Shown one piece after another: positions 44,952 to 54,031 of a stretch of DNA of 64,000 nucleotides. The notes under the pieces were generated by a model that saw nothing but the letters and a program-made list of their open reading frames with translations, was not told where the DNA came from and did not search any database. Position 1 is the stretch's first letter. Every line of letters begins with the position of its first letter. The DNA comes from an uncultured Actinomycetes bacterium (GTDB lineage: Bacteria; Actinomycetota; Acidimicrobiia; Acidimicrobiales; Microtrichaceae). The translations under genes were made by a program, and so were the position numbers. The stretch spans positions 1 through 64,000 of the forward strand of contig CAINRS010000139.1 in the NCBI GenBank assembly GCA_903852755.1, in the 5' to 3' direction.

Positions 44952-46412
44952 ATGAGCACGACCGACACGACCGTTGCGAGCGCGGACGATCGGGGCCCCG
45001 TGCCGATCAGCAGGTGGCTGTGGCTCGTCGGCGCCGTCATCCTGACCGCCGGCGTCCTGTTCGGCTACGACCAGGGCGTCATCGCCGGGGCGCTGATCGG
45101 GATCGAGAAGGAGTGGGACGTCTCGACCCGGCTCACCGAGGTGATCACGAGCTGGGTCACGCTCGGTGCCCTGGTCGGGGCCCTCGTCGCCGGAACCCTC
45201 GCCGACCGGATCGGTCGCCGAGCGGCCGTGACGGTGGCGGCCGTGCTGTTCGTGGCGGGTGCCCTGATCGAGGCGGCGGCACCCTCGCCGGCGGTCCTCG
45301 TCGTGGGTCGCCTCGTCGTGGGCTTCGGCGTCGGGGTGGCCTCGGTGGCCGCCCCGCTCTACGCCGCCGAGATGGCCCCCACCCGGGTCCGGGGCCGGTT
45401 CGTGTCCTGGTACCAGTTCGGGATCACCTTCGGCATCTTCCTCGCCTACCTCGTCGACCAGCTGCTCTCGAGCGGGGACCGGTGGCGGTTGATGCTCGGG
45501 GTCTCCGCCGTGCCCGCCCTGCTGCTCGTCCTCCTGATCCTCCCGTCCAGTGACACGCCGCGCTGGTACCTGACCAAGGGCCGCCGGGAGGATGCGGTCC
45601 GGGCGGTCGAGCGGATCCGGCCGGACGACCCCACCGCCGGCATGGCCGAGATCGAGGCCTCCATCGCGGAGGACGTCCCGCAGGCGTCGTGGGGGCAGGT
45701 CTTCAGCCGGCGCTGGCGCACGCCGCTCCTGCTCGGGGTCGGCCTGGCCGTCTTCCAGCAGGTCACCGGGATCAACGCGATCATCTACTACGCCAACAAG
45801 ATCTTCGCCGCCGCCGGGTTCGAGTCCGTGGCCGACCAGACCGCTGCCACGACCTGGGCGATCGGCGCGGTCAACGTGGTCGCCACGCTGATCGCCGTGG
45901 CGTTCGTCGACCGTCTCGGCCGGCGACCACTGCTGCTGGCGGGACTGGTCGGCATGGGGCTCAGCCTGACGGCCGTCGGCTTCGCCTTCCGGTCGCTCGC
46001 CGACATCCCCGAGGACCCCGTGACCCAGACCGCCCGGGTCTCCAACTCCGGGGTGATCGCGCTCGTCGGGCTCGTCGTCTACATCGCGTCGTTCGCGTTC
46101 TCGCTCGGGCCGGTGGTCTGGACCGTGATCAACGAGATCTTCCCCCGCGACATCCGGGGGCGCGGCGTGTCGGTGGCCACGGCGTTCAACTGGGGGAGCG
46201 CCTGGCTCGTGAGCCAGTTCTTCCTGAGCCTGACGGATGCCATCGGGCAGGCCGCCACCTTCTGGCTGTTCGCAGCGCTGTGCCTGGTGGCGTTCGTGTG
46301 GATCTGGCGGTTCGTCCCCGAGACCAGGGGACGGTCCCTCGAGGAGATCGAGGCGATGTGGGTCGAGCGTGCCGGCGATCCCCAGCACGTCGTCCCCGGA
46401 TCAGCCCGCTGA
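44952..46412 (+). CDS. Sugar porter, major facilitator superfamily
   Basis: A 486-residue twelve-helix transporter. Sugar porter signatures: [11 protein letters not shown] near residue 39, [10 protein letters not shown] near 83, [24 protein letters not shown] near 117-141, [12 protein letters not shown] near 270-281, DRLGRRPLL near 318 and [12 protein letters not shown] near 460. This pattern matches proton-coupled glucose/xylose/inositol transporters. ATG 44952 has GGAGGG upstream. Its partner ppgK is read in the opposite direction from the same 69-bp space, consistent with glucose as substrate. Confidence 0.94.
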   Translation: MSTTDTTVASADDRGPVPISRWLWLVGAVILTAGVLFGYDQGVIAGALIGIEKEWDVSTRLTEVITSWVTLGALVGALVAGTLADRIGRRAAVTVAAVLFVAGALIEAAAPSPAVLVVGRLVVGFGVGVASVAAPLYAAEMAPTRVRGRFVSWYQFGITFGIFLAYLVDQLLSSGDRWRLMLGVSAVPALLLVLLILPSSDTPRWYLTKGRREDAVRAVERIRPDDPTAGMAEIEASIAEDVPQASWGQVFSRRWRTPLLLGVGLAVFQQVTGINAIIYYANKIFAAAGFESVADQTAATTWAIGAVNVVATLIAVAFVDRLGRRPLLLAGLVGMGLSLTAVGFAFRSLADIPEDPVTQTARVSNSGVIALVGLVVYIASFAFSLGPVVWTVINEIFPRDIRGRGVSVATAFNWGSAWLVSQFFLSLTDAIGQAATFWLFAALCLVAFVWIWRFVPETRGRSLEEIEAMWVERAGDPQHVVPGSAR

Positions 46413-47429
46413 GGCCGGACCCACCGAGTCGAAGAAGTCCAGCACGACCTGCGTGGCCGACACGTCGGTGTTGGTCGGACCGGCGAACAGGTCCAACAGT
46501 CCCGGAGTACCGGCCCACGTGTGGCCGCTGCCCAGCAGCGACCAGTACTCGACCCGGTGGGATCCGCATCCGCTGAACACCGACACCCGGACGGTGGGCG
46601 CCCGGTCCTGCACCGTCGGCGCGGTGTCGCAGCCGGCCCGGGCGGCGTCGGTGGCGACCACCGAGGCCAGCGGAAGGCCGAGCGGGGGAGCGAAGGGCAC
46701 CTCGGACCCGGTGAGCGGTGCGATCGGGTCGGCCGTGCCGTGGAGGATCATCACGCTCGTCGGCGGTGAGTCCGGGCACAGGTCGGTCAGGTTGGTGCCT
46801 CCGGAGCCGGCGACCGCCCGGAACCGCCACGGCACCGTGCAGCTGAGCGCCTGCGCCATGGCCGCCCCGGCGGAGAAACCGGCGGCGACGATCCGGTTGC
46901 GGTCGATGCACCCCTGGTCCTCGAGGTCGTCCACGAGCCGGTTGAGCAGACCCACGTCGTCGATCCCGGTCCGCAGGCCACCGGGCACGGCCCACCGTGG
47001 CCCGGGTTCGCTCCCGAGCGGCGTGAGCACCACGTAGCCCCGTGCGACCGCAGCCGCGGCCAGCCCCGAGTAGGCCTCCCAGGCGTCGGGGCCGAGGGCG
47101 AACGGGTGCAGCGAGACCAGCAGCGGCCGGGGACCGGTCCCCGTGCTGGGGACGTCGAGCGTCGCCGTCCGGGCGAGCCCCTGCCACGCGAGCGTGACCG
47201 TGGTGCGGCCCGGTGGGAGTCCCGACCCGGTGGTGCAGCCGGCTGACGGGGCCACGTCCTGTCCGGGCACGATGCCGCGTCCGGGAGGCTGGGGCAGGAC
47301 CGACGGGGCCGGCGAGGTCGGGATGGTGCAGCCAACGGCGGCGAGCAGGCCGATCGCCAGCGTGGTGGCGAGGACTCCCGCCCTCCGGCTCCGACGGCGC
47401 AGCCGCCCGGTGTGTCCCTCGAGTGTCAC
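46401..47429 (-). CDS. Secreted esterase/PHB depolymerase-like lipoprotein (LpqC type)
   Basis: A 342-residue exported hydrolase. A basic N-terminus and hydrophobic core end at lipobox AAVGC (near residue 34). The alpha/beta hydrolase core carries LLVSLHPFALG as oxyanion strand, nucleophile elbow GFSAGAAMA near 203, an acid in LHGTADPIAP near 240 and His in GSGHTWAG near 305. This arrangement is that of feruloyl esterase/poly(3-hydroxybutyrate) depolymerase family CE1. GGAG lies before GTG 47429. The last 12 bp overlap the end of the convergent sugar porter gene. Confidence 0.85.
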   Translation of the reverse strand: MTLEGHTGRLRRRSRRAGVLATTLAIGLLAAVGCTIPTSPAPSVLPQPPGRGIVPGQDVAPSAGCTTGSGLPPGRTTVTLAWQGLARTATLDVPSTGTGPRPLLVSLHPFALGPDAWEAYSGLAAAAVARGYVVLTPLGSEPGPRWAVPGGLRTGIDDVGLLNRLVDDLEDQGCIDRNRIVAAGFSAGAAMAQALSCTVPWRFRAVAGSGGTNLTDLCPDSPPTSVMILHGTADPIAPLTGSEVPFAPPLGLPLASVVATDAARAGCDTAPTVQDRAPTVRVSVFSGCGSHRVEYWSLLGSGHTWAGTPGLLDLFAGPTNTDVSATQVVLDFFDSVGPASAG

Positions 47430-47568
47430 TGGTCGCTCCGATCCTCCGCCGCCCGTGGCCGGTCGCCGCCGGGTGATCCGGGGCCCATCGGCCGAGGGTA
47501 CCGCAGGCGCCGCCCGCCGTTCCCGGCCGACACGTGGGTCGATCCCCCGGTCCGCCACCGCTGGCCGG

Positions 47569-47599
47569 TACGGTTCGAACGGGCCAGTGGACCAGGAGG
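47569..47599 (+). promoter_or_regulatory. -10 box and ribosome binding site of the HdeD-like gene
   Basis: TACGGT (47569-47574) is followed about 20 bases later by AGGAGG (47594-47599), seven bases before GTG 47607. Unlike most heads in this window, this gene should have a short leader. CTGGCC/GGCCAG arms flank the -10 and might form a hairpin. Confidence 0.5.
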
Positions 47600-47606
47600 T
47601 TCCCCA

Positions 47607-48194
47607 GTGAGCGACGACGTGACCGAACAGGACATCCGGGACGGCGTGCAGGCGGTCACCGGCATGTGGTGGATCTTCCTGGTGACCGGGATCGCGTGGC
47701 TCGTGATCGCCCTGCTGGTGCTGCGGTTCAACGAGACGTCGGTCGACACCGTCGGGCTCATCCTCGGCCTCGTGTTCCTCGGGGCGGCCATCAACGAGTT
47801 CGTGCTGTTCGCCGTGGTCCGGGGCGGGTGGCGGGTGTTCCACCTGATCCTGGCGGTGGTGTTCGTCGCCGGGTCGATCTACTGCTTCGTGTCACCCCAG
47901 AACGCCTTCTGGGAACTGGCCAGCGTCCTGGGTCTGCTGCTGGTGCTCATGGGGGCGTTCCAGATCGTTGCGGCGGTGCTCTCGCGGGACACCAACGAGG
48001 TCTGGTGGCTCGGGCTCATCGTCGGCATCATCGAGCTGCTGCTCGGCTTCTGGGCGTCGCAGCAGTACTACCCGGCCCGGGCCGCACTGATCCTGCTGTG
48101 GGTCGGGTTCTTCGCCCTGTTCCGGGGGATCACCGAGATCGTGACCGCCTTCCAGGTCCGTGCGGTCGGTCGGGAGCTCGCCGCCGAGGGTTGA
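47607..48194 (+). CDS. HdeD/DUF308 family membrane protein
   Basis: A 195-residue protein with six closely spaced membrane helices arranged as three pairs, ending in the family block LLWVGFFALFRGITEIVTAFQVR. The family is named for an E. coli acid-resistance protein; in Actinomycetota the role is unknown. Helix spacing and the repeated G-x-xxG patterns (LILGLVFLGAAINEF, LIVGIIELLLGFW) fit DUF308 repeats. It stands alone with its own promoter. Confidence 0.87.
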   Translation: MSDDVTEQDIRDGVQAVTGMWWIFLVTGIAWLVIALLVLRFNETSVDTVGLILGLVFLGAAINEFVLFAVVRGGWRVFHLILAVVFVAGSIYCFVSPQNAFWELASVLGLLLVLMGAFQIVAAVLSRDTNEVWWLGLIVGIIELLLGFWASQQYYPARAALILLWVGFFALFRGITEIVTAFQVRAVGRELAAEG

Positions 48195-48234
48195 GCACGG
48201 GGTCGTCGCTGGGGCACGCACCCCGCCGGTCTGC

Positions 48235-48240
48235 CAACCT
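48235..48240 (+). promoter_or_regulatory. -10 box for a leaderless mRNA (CAACCT)
   Basis: CAACCT ends six bases before GTG 48247 of the PAS-GGDEF gene, supporting that start over an upstream one inside the HdeD-like gene. Confidence 0.45.
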
Positions 48241-48246
48241 GTCGAG

Positions 48247-49536
48247 GTGGAGACGGACCTCCCCGACGGCGTGGCCCAGGTGATCGTTGAGCACATGTCG
48301 GACATGGTGCTCGTGATCGACTCGCTCGGTCGGATCGCGTACGCCAACCACACGGGGGAGCTCATCCTCGGCTGGCGCCGTGAGGACTGGATCGGCCGCA
48401 GCGCCTTCGACCTGGTCCACCCGGACGACGTCGGGAGCGCGGCCGAGTCGCTCGCAACGGCGTCGACCTCGGGCCGGGGGATCAAGCAACCGATCGAGCT
48501 CCGGGTCCGGCGTGCCTCGGGAGCGTGGCACCCGGTCGAGATCATCACGTCCAACCTGCTCGACGAGCCGTCGGTCCGCAGCCTGGTCGTCGTGGCGCGC
48601 GACCTCTCGGCGCGCGCCGAAGGTCTCGCCGTGGCGGCATCGGAGCGGAGGCGCTTCGAGCGGGTCTTCGACCAGTCACCGATCGGTCTGGCGCTCATCG
48701 GCCGGGACGGCCGGATCGTCCGACCCAACGAGGCGCTGGCCCGGCTCGGGGGCCGTCCGCAGGAGGACCTGGCCGGGTCCGAACTGGTCGACCTGGCCGT
48801 CGCCGACGACCGCGACCGGCTGGCGGACCTCCTCGATCAGGAGGGCGCCGCCGATGGGGCCGCCCCGGTGGAGGTGCGGTTCACCGACGTCGAGGAACGG
48901 GTCCGGTGGGTCCGGGTGTCGGTCTCGGCGATCGGGGACGGGGACCGGGCCGGCGACGGAGCCGGTGCGTCGAACCTCGGGCTGGTGCGCTGCGAGGACG
49001 TGAGCGAGGAGCACGCGCTGCGGGAGCAACTCCTCTACGCGGCGACGCACGACGACCTCACGGGACTCCTCAACCGGTCCGGGTTCCGGAGCGTCTACGA
49101 CCACGTGGCGGGCCGCGACCGCGGTACCGAGACCGCAGCAGCGCTCGTGTTCATCGACCTCGACGACTTCAAGGAGGTCAACGACCGGTTCGGCCACGAG
49201 GTGGGCGACCTGCTGCTCGAGGTGGTGGCCACCCGGATCCGTCGGACGGTGCGCACCACCGACGCCGTCGCCCGGATCGGTGGCGACGAGTTCCTGGTGC
49301 TCCTCGATCCCATCCACGACGTCGCCGCGGCGACCGACCTCGCGGACCGCATCCTGGCCACGGTCAGGGAGCCGGTCGAACTCCCGGTCGCGACGGTGCG
49401 GGTCGGCGCGTCGATCGGGGTGGCACCGGTCGAGGTCGGCGCACCGCTCTCGACCACCCTCAACCGGGCCGACGCCGCTGCGTACTCCGTCAAGCACGCC
49501 GGCGGGAACGCCGTGGCGGTCGCGTCGAGCCCGTGA
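48247..49536 (+). CDS. PAS-PAS-GGDEF diguanylate cyclase
   Basis: A 429-residue cytoplasmic sensor enzyme. PAS1 (about 8-120) begins IVEHMSDMVLVIDSLGRI and includes HPDD; PAS2 (about 135-255) begins FDQSPIGLALIGRDGRI. The GGDEF domain (about 265-428) keeps THDDLTGLLNRSGF, FIDLDDFKEVND and an intact GGDEF followed by LVLL, so it should make c-di-GMP. No RxxD inhibitory site is obvious upstream of GGDEF. Its stop overlaps the following SDR start (GTGA). Confidence 0.9.
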   Translation: METDLPDGVAQVIVEHMSDMVLVIDSLGRIAYANHTGELILGWRREDWIGRSAFDLVHPDDVGSAAESLATASTSGRGIKQPIELRVRRASGAWHPVEIITSNLLDEPSVRSLVVVARDLSARAEGLAVAASERRRFERVFDQSPIGLALIGRDGRIVRPNEALARLGGRPQEDLAGSELVDLAVADDRDRLADLLDQEGAADGAAPVEVRFTDVEERVRWVRVSVSAIGDGDRAGDGAGASNLGLVRCEDVSEEHALREQLLYAATHDDLTGLLNRSGFRSVYDHVAGRDRGTETAAALVFIDLDDFKEVNDRFGHEVGDLLLEVVATRIRRTVRTTDAVARIGGDEFLVLLDPIHDVAAATDLADRILATVREPVELPVATVRVGASIGVAPVEVGAPLSTTLNRADAAAYSVKHAGGNAVAVASSP

Positions 49537-50339
49537 CCGGGGTCCCCACCGCGACGCCCCGGCCGGAGGACGTCTCGCTCGCGGGCCGCGTCGTGGTGGT
49601 GACGGGTGCTGCCCGGGGGATCGGTCGGGCCGTCGCCGAGACGGCCGCCTCGTTCGGTGCGGACGTCGCCCTGCTGGATCGTGACCCGGCCGTCGACGAG
49701 GTCGCCGAACGGATCGTGTCCGCCGGTCGGCGGGTGGTGGTCGGACACCTCGACGTGCGGGACCGCCCGGCGGTGGTCGAGGTCACGCAGCGGATCGACG
49801 CAGAGTTCGGCGGGGTCCACGGGCTCGTCAACAACGCCGGTGGCACCTTCGTGGCCGAGTTCATGTCGAGCAACGAACGCGGGGACGCGGCACTGGTGGC
49901 CGAGAACTTCACGAGCGTGCTCGACGTGACGCGTGCCGTCGTCCCCCTCATGCGCTCCGGCGGGTCCATCGTGAACGTCACGTCGAGCGAGGCGTTCCAG
50001 GCGGCTCCGGGGTTCGCCGTGTACTCGGCGATGAAGGCGGCGACGGAGCAGCTCACGAGGACGCTCGCGCTCGAGCTCGCGGCGTCGGGGATCCGGGTCA
50101 ACGCAGTGGCGCCCGACGGGATGCCGACACCCGGCGACGAGTCGCTCGCCGCCGAGGTCGCCGAGCGGTCCCGGTTCGTGCCGCCGCCCCGTCCGCCGTC
50201 GGGTGACTTCGCCCCGCCCGAGGCGGCCGCCGGGGTGGTCGCCTTCCTGCTCGGGGACCTGGCGGGGTTCGTGACCGGGGCGTCGATCTCGGTCGACGGC
50301 GGGCTGCGGGCGGCCGGGGGCTGGCACCTGCGCTCCTGA
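49533..50339 (+). CDS. SDR family oxidoreductase
   Basis: A 268-residue short-chain dehydrogenase. TGAARGIG is near residue 26, LDRD after strand 2 suggests NAD+ preference, NNAG near 105, catalytic Ser in NVTSSEAF and Y-x3-K as YSAMK near 166-170. The C-terminal TGASISVDGGL block is the classical SDR ending. It is translationally coupled to a diguanylate cyclase gene, an odd pairing that may be only compact packing. Confidence 0.9.
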   Translation: MTGVPTATPRPEDVSLAGRVVVVTGAARGIGRAVAETAASFGADVALLDRDPAVDEVAERIVSAGRRVVVGHLDVRDRPAVVEVTQRIDAEFGGVHGLVNNAGGTFVAEFMSSNERGDAALVAENFTSVLDVTRAVVPLMRSGGSIVNVTSSEAFQAAPGFAVYSAMKAATEQLTRTLALELAASGIRVNAVAPDGMPTPGDESLAAEVAERSRFVPPPRPPSGDFAPPEAAAGVVAFLLGDLAGFVTGASISVDGGLRAAGGWHLRS

Positions 50340-50368
50340 CCCGCGGACCGGGTGGCGGTGGTCTGGGG

Positions 50369-50374
50369 GAGACT
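50369..50374 (+). promoter_or_regulatory. -10-like box (GAGACT)
   Basis: GAGACT ends six bases before GTG 50381 of the FtsX-type permease gene. The first base differs from the usual T, so it is weaker evidence than the TANNNT boxes. Confidence 0.4.
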
Positions 50375-50380
50375 GCGGAC

Positions 50381-52930
50381 GTGCTCCGCCTGACGATCCG
50401 CACTGCCCGGGTGCACTGGCGCCGGTTCGTCCTGACGGCGAGCGCCGTGGTCATCGGCGTCGCCTTCGTCGTCGGCTCGTTCGTGCTGACCGACAGCCTG
50501 TCGACCTCGATCACCTCGCTGCTCGAGGAGTCCTCCACCAGCAGCGACCTGGTGGTGCGACCTGAGGGTGCCGGTGGTGGACGCGGGCCCCGGGGGGTCT
50601 TCGGCGGCCCCCGTTCGGGGATCCCGCTGGACCTGGCCGACCGTGTGGCGGCCGTCGAGGGGGTCGCTGCGGCCGCACCGGTCGTCTCGGGACCGTCGCA
50701 GCTCCTCGAGGACGACGGTTCCGCCGGGGCGTTCGACTTCGCCCTGGTCAGCAACTGGCCGGCGGATCCCGGGGCGTTCGGTGTCCGTCTGTCCGAGGGG
50801 CGGGCCCCCGAGCGGCGGGGGGAGCTCGTGGTGGACGTCACGACGGCAGCGGATCGTGGACTGCGTGTCGGGTCCGTGGTGCGGCTCGCAACCGGTCGGG
50901 GCGTGCAGGAGCTCACGGTGGTGGGTATCGCCACCCAGCAGGCCGGCTCGTTGCTCGCCGCCGCACCCGTGATCGCCGTCACCCTGGAGCAGGCCACCGA
51001 GCTGGTCGGAGTCGCCGGTTCGGTGGGCTTCGTCAACGTCCGTCTCGACCGGGGTGTCGACCCCGTGGGGGCCGCAGCCACCGTCGCCGCCGCCATCGGA
51101 CCGGGGTACGCGGTCGTGACCTCGGCGGACCTGCTCGCCGAGGCGAGGGAGCAGGTCGACGAGGTGCTCACGACCTTCGTCGGGCTCCTGCTCGGGTTCG
51201 CCGCCGTGACCCTGTTCGTCAGCGGGTTCCTGGTCTGGAACACCTTCACCGTCGTGCTCGCCCAGCGCACCCGCGAGCTGGCGCTCCTCCGGGCGGTCGG
51301 GGCGAGCCGTCGGCAGGTGCTCGCGACCGTGGTCGGCGAGGGTGTCGTCGTCGGTGTCGTGGCCTCGGCGATCGGCATCGGGCTCGGGGTGGTGCTCGCA
51401 GCGGGTCTCCGCCGTCTGGTCGGCGTCCTCGGGGTCGAACTCCCCGAGGCGCCGCTGGTCCTGGCGCCGCGCACGGTGGCCGCGGCCCTCACCGTCGGAG
51501 TCGGGGTCACGCTCGTGTCGGTCCTGGGACCGGCGCGACGCGCCACCACCGTGCCGCCCGTCGCCGCGGTCGCCGCCGTCGATGCCACCCCGGGGCGCCG
51601 GACGCTCGGACGTCCGATCCTGGGGTCGGTGCTGCTCGTCGCCGGGCTCGTCGTCGCAGCGCGCTCCGGTTCGGTCCCGGCCGAGCAGGTCGAGGATCGG
51701 GTCCGACTCGTGGCGATCGGGGGACTGCTCGTCTTCCTCGGGGTCGTGGGTGTGGCCCGGTTCCTCGCCGGACCCATCATCCGGATCGTCGGCTGGCCCT
51801 GGCGTCGGTGGGGAGGTGTCGCGAGCCGGGTCGCCGCCGCCAACGCGGTGCGCAACCCGCGACGCACCGCATCGACGGCCTCGGCCCTCATGATCGGACT
51901 CGCACTCGTGACCACGACGCTGGTGGTCGGTGAGTCGGTGCGGACGGCCGTGCGGTCGGGTCTGGCCCGGTCGGTGACCGCCGACGTCGTGGTCGACTCG
52001 GGCTCCATCGCCCCGCTCGACGACGACGCCGTCGCTGCGGTCTCGGGGACCCCCGGGGTCGAGCGCGCGGTCCCCCTGGGGATCGCCCGCACCGACACCG
52101 TCGGTGGGCCCGGTCGTCTCACGATGACCACGGGCGACCTGGACCAGCTCGTCGGCCTGGTCGACCCGGAGCTCGTCGACGGCCGTCTGCCGGCCGATCC
52201 GGGGGAACTGGCCGTCGCCACCCGGTGGGCCGAGGACAAGGGCGTGCGGATCGGTGACACGTTCGACCTGCGGTCGGGCACCGAGCGTCGCCCGGTCCGG
52301 GTCGTGGGCACCTACCAGCGCCGGGAACTCTGGGACGACTCGATCGTCGGTCCCGGCACCCTGGACGGCCTGCCCGGTGTGGACGCCGTGGCACGGCTGG
52401 TGTTCGTCGAGTCGGCACCGGGGGTCGACCCGACGGCACTCGCCGGGCAGCTGGCCGAGGTGGTCGCCACGGTGCCCAACAGCTCGGCCCGCACCACCGA
52501 GCTGTTCGTCGAGCGACGCACGTCATCCGTCGACATCATCCTCGGCATCGTGAGCGTCCTGCTGTTGTTCGCCGTCGCCGTGGCGGCGCTGGGCATCGCC
52601 AACACGCTCGCCCTGTCGGTGGTGGAGCGGACCCGGGAACTCGGTCTCTTCCGGGTCACGGGGATGACGCGGCGCCGGACCCGGCGGATGGTCCGGGTCG
52701 AGGGCGTCCTCATCGCCGGATTCGGTTCGGCGCTCGGACTCGTGCTCGGTGTGGCGTTCGCCGCAGCACTCGTGGCGGTCCTGCCACCGGAGACGGTCGA
52801 GTTCGGGCTCCCGTGGGTGCGGTTGGCCGCCGTGGCTGCGGCCGGCGCCGTGATCGGCGTGCTCGCTGCGGTCCTGCCCGCCCGGCGGGCGGCTCGCCTC
52901 GACCCGCTCGCCGCGGTCGCCCCGACCTGA
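50381..52930 (+). CDS. FtsX/MacB-type ABC transporter permease, large two-module form
   Basis: An 849-residue membrane protein with two FtsX modules. A first helix (about 18-38), a MacB-type periplasmic domain (about 40-255), three helices (about 265-390), a second start helix (near 500), a second periplasmic domain (about 525-715) and three last helices (about 725-845). The FtsX motif RTRELALLRAVGASRRQV near 290 is repeated as ERTRELGLFRVTGMTRRRT near 750. Such permeases work with LolD/MacB-like ATPases to move lipids or lipoproteins or to transmit force. No ATPase gene is adjacent, so the partner must be elsewhere. Confidence 0.87.
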   Translation: MLRLTIRTARVHWRRFVLTASAVVIGVAFVVGSFVLTDSLSTSITSLLEESSTSSDLVVRPEGAGGGRGPRGVFGGPRSGIPLDLADRVAAVEGVAAAAPVVSGPSQLLEDDGSAGAFDFALVSNWPADPGAFGVRLSEGRAPERRGELVVDVTTAADRGLRVGSVVRLATGRGVQELTVVGIATQQAGSLLAAAPVIAVTLEQATELVGVAGSVGFVNVRLDRGVDPVGAAATVAAAIGPGYAVVTSADLLAEAREQVDEVLTTFVGLLLGFAAVTLFVSGFLVWNTFTVVLAQRTRELALLRAVGASRRQVLATVVGEGVVVGVVASAIGIGLGVVLAAGLRRLVGVLGVELPEAPLVLAPRTVAAALTVGVGVTLVSVLGPARRATTVPPVAAVAAVDATPGRRTLGRPILGSVLLVAGLVVAARSGSVPAEQVEDRVRLVAIGGLLVFLGVVGVARFLAGPIIRIVGWPWRRWGGVASRVAAANAVRNPRRTASTASALMIGLALVTTTLVVGESVRTAVRSGLARSVTADVVVDSGSIAPLDDDAVAAVSGTPGVERAVPLGIARTDTVGGPGRLTMTTGDLDQLVGLVDPELVDGRLPADPGELAVATRWAEDKGVRIGDTFDLRSGTERRPVRVVGTYQRRELWDDSIVGPGTLDGLPGVDAVARLVFVESAPGVDPTALAGQLAEVVATVPNSSARTTELFVERRTSSVDIILGIVSVLLLFAVAVAALGIANTLALSVVERTRELGLFRVTGMTRRRTRRMVRVEGVLIAGFGSALGLVLGVAFAAALVAVLPPETVEFGLPWVRLAAVAAAGAVIGVLAAVLPARRAARLDPLAAVAPT

Positions 52931-52942
52931 GGCCGACGGGGC

Positions 52943-54031
52943 TCAGGCGGGCCGGGATCGGCCCGGGTTCGCCGGGAGCCCCTCGAAACGCCCGCCCGGC
53001 CGGATCGACCGGTACGCCTCGACCACCGGGGCGAGTTCGTCGGGAGTGGCACCGTGCAGGATCACGCTGTCGGCGCCGTGGTCGAACTGTCCGAGTACCC
53101 GTGCGGCGCACTGCTCGGGACTCCCGACCGCTGCTGCGTCGAGCCACTCCTCCGGCAGGAGACCGGCGACGTGCTCGAGGACGTCGACCGTTCCCGTGGC
53201 GTCGAGCGCTCCCGGCGTCGACCCGACGACCGGATCGGCACGGAACCGTTCGAGCACCGCCGGGTCCCACCCGTTGACCCGTACCATCAGGTCCCCGTAG
53301 CCCTGCAGGTAGGTGGCGAGGCGACCGACGGTCTTGCGCAGGCGCAGCTCCTCGGGGAGGTGGTCGCCGACCGTGGCGAGCACCGACCACACGCGCACCG
53401 TCGCCGGGTCGCGCCCGGCCCGTTCGGCGCCCCGACGCACGGCGGCGACCGAGCGTTCGAGCGTCTCGTCGGTGAAGTAGGTGTGGAGCACCACGCCGTC
53501 GAACACCCGGCCGGCGAACTCGAGGGAGCGTTCGCCCATGGCGCAGAGGATCACCGGGATGTCCTCGTCGAAGGTGCTGGCCTGGTGCAGGAACGGGTAG
53601 CTGCCCGCCGGACCGTCGTGGCCGACGACCACCTCGCCGCGCCACAGCCGCCGGAGCAGGTCGACGGTGTCGGCGAGCTGGGCGCTGGTCGCCTCGCCGA
53701 GCCCGTACAGGCCGTTGAGCAGGCCGATGCCCCTCCCCAGTCCGAGTGCGAACCGGCCGCCGGTGAGCCGGTGGGCGGTGGTCGCCACCGTCGCCGTGAC
53801 GAGCAGGTGCCGCGTGGTCACGTTGGTGGCCGCGGTCGCCACGCCGAGCGTGGAGCTCACCGCTCCGGCGGCTCCGGAGAGGACGGCGGCATCCTTGACG
53901 TTGAACCGCTCCGAGACGAACAGGGACCCCAGCCCGAGCTCCTCGGCCGTGCGGACCTCGTCGACGAGGTCGCGCGGCTGTTCCGTGTGCCCGGCGAGCG
54001 CGTAGAACCCGAGCTCGGCGAGTTGGCTCAC
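52943..54031 (-). CDS. LLM class F420-dependent oxidoreductase
   Basis: A 362-residue TIM-barrel enzyme of the luciferase-like superfamily. Blocks: AEELGLGSLFVSERF near 30, TRHLLVTATVATTAHRLTGGRFALGLGRG near 75-102, and IPVILCAMGERSLEFAG near 155-171. TIGR03857-type actinobacterial F420 enzymes share this order. The GTG start overlaps the stop of the carboxylesterase gene upstream (GTGA), so both belong to one operon and may act on the same ester-containing substrate. Coenzyme assignment is by family only. Confidence 0.86.
   Translation of the reverse strand: MSQLAELGFYALAGHTEQPRDLVDEVRTAEELGLGSLFVSERFNVKDAAVLSGAAGAVSSTLGVATAATNVTTRHLLVTATVATTAHRLTGGRFALGLGRGIGLLNGLYGLGEATSAQLADTVDLLRRLWRGEVVVGHDGPAGSYPFLHQASTFDEDIPVILCAMGERSLEFAGRVFDGVVLHTYFTDETLERSVAAVRRGAERAGRDPATVRVWSVLATVGDHLPEELRLRKTVGRLATYLQGYGDLMVRVNGWDPAVLERFRADPVVGSTPGALDATGTVDVLEHVAGLLPEEWLDAAAVGSPEQCAARVLGQFDHGADSVILHGATPDELAPVVEAYRSIRPGGRFEGLPANPGRSRPA

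Noticed and set aside
47561-47587. tRNA-like T-loop sequence GGTTCGAAC
   Set aside because: No acceptor stem, anticodon arm or 3 prime end could be built around it; it lies in a promoter region with a simple inverted repeat.
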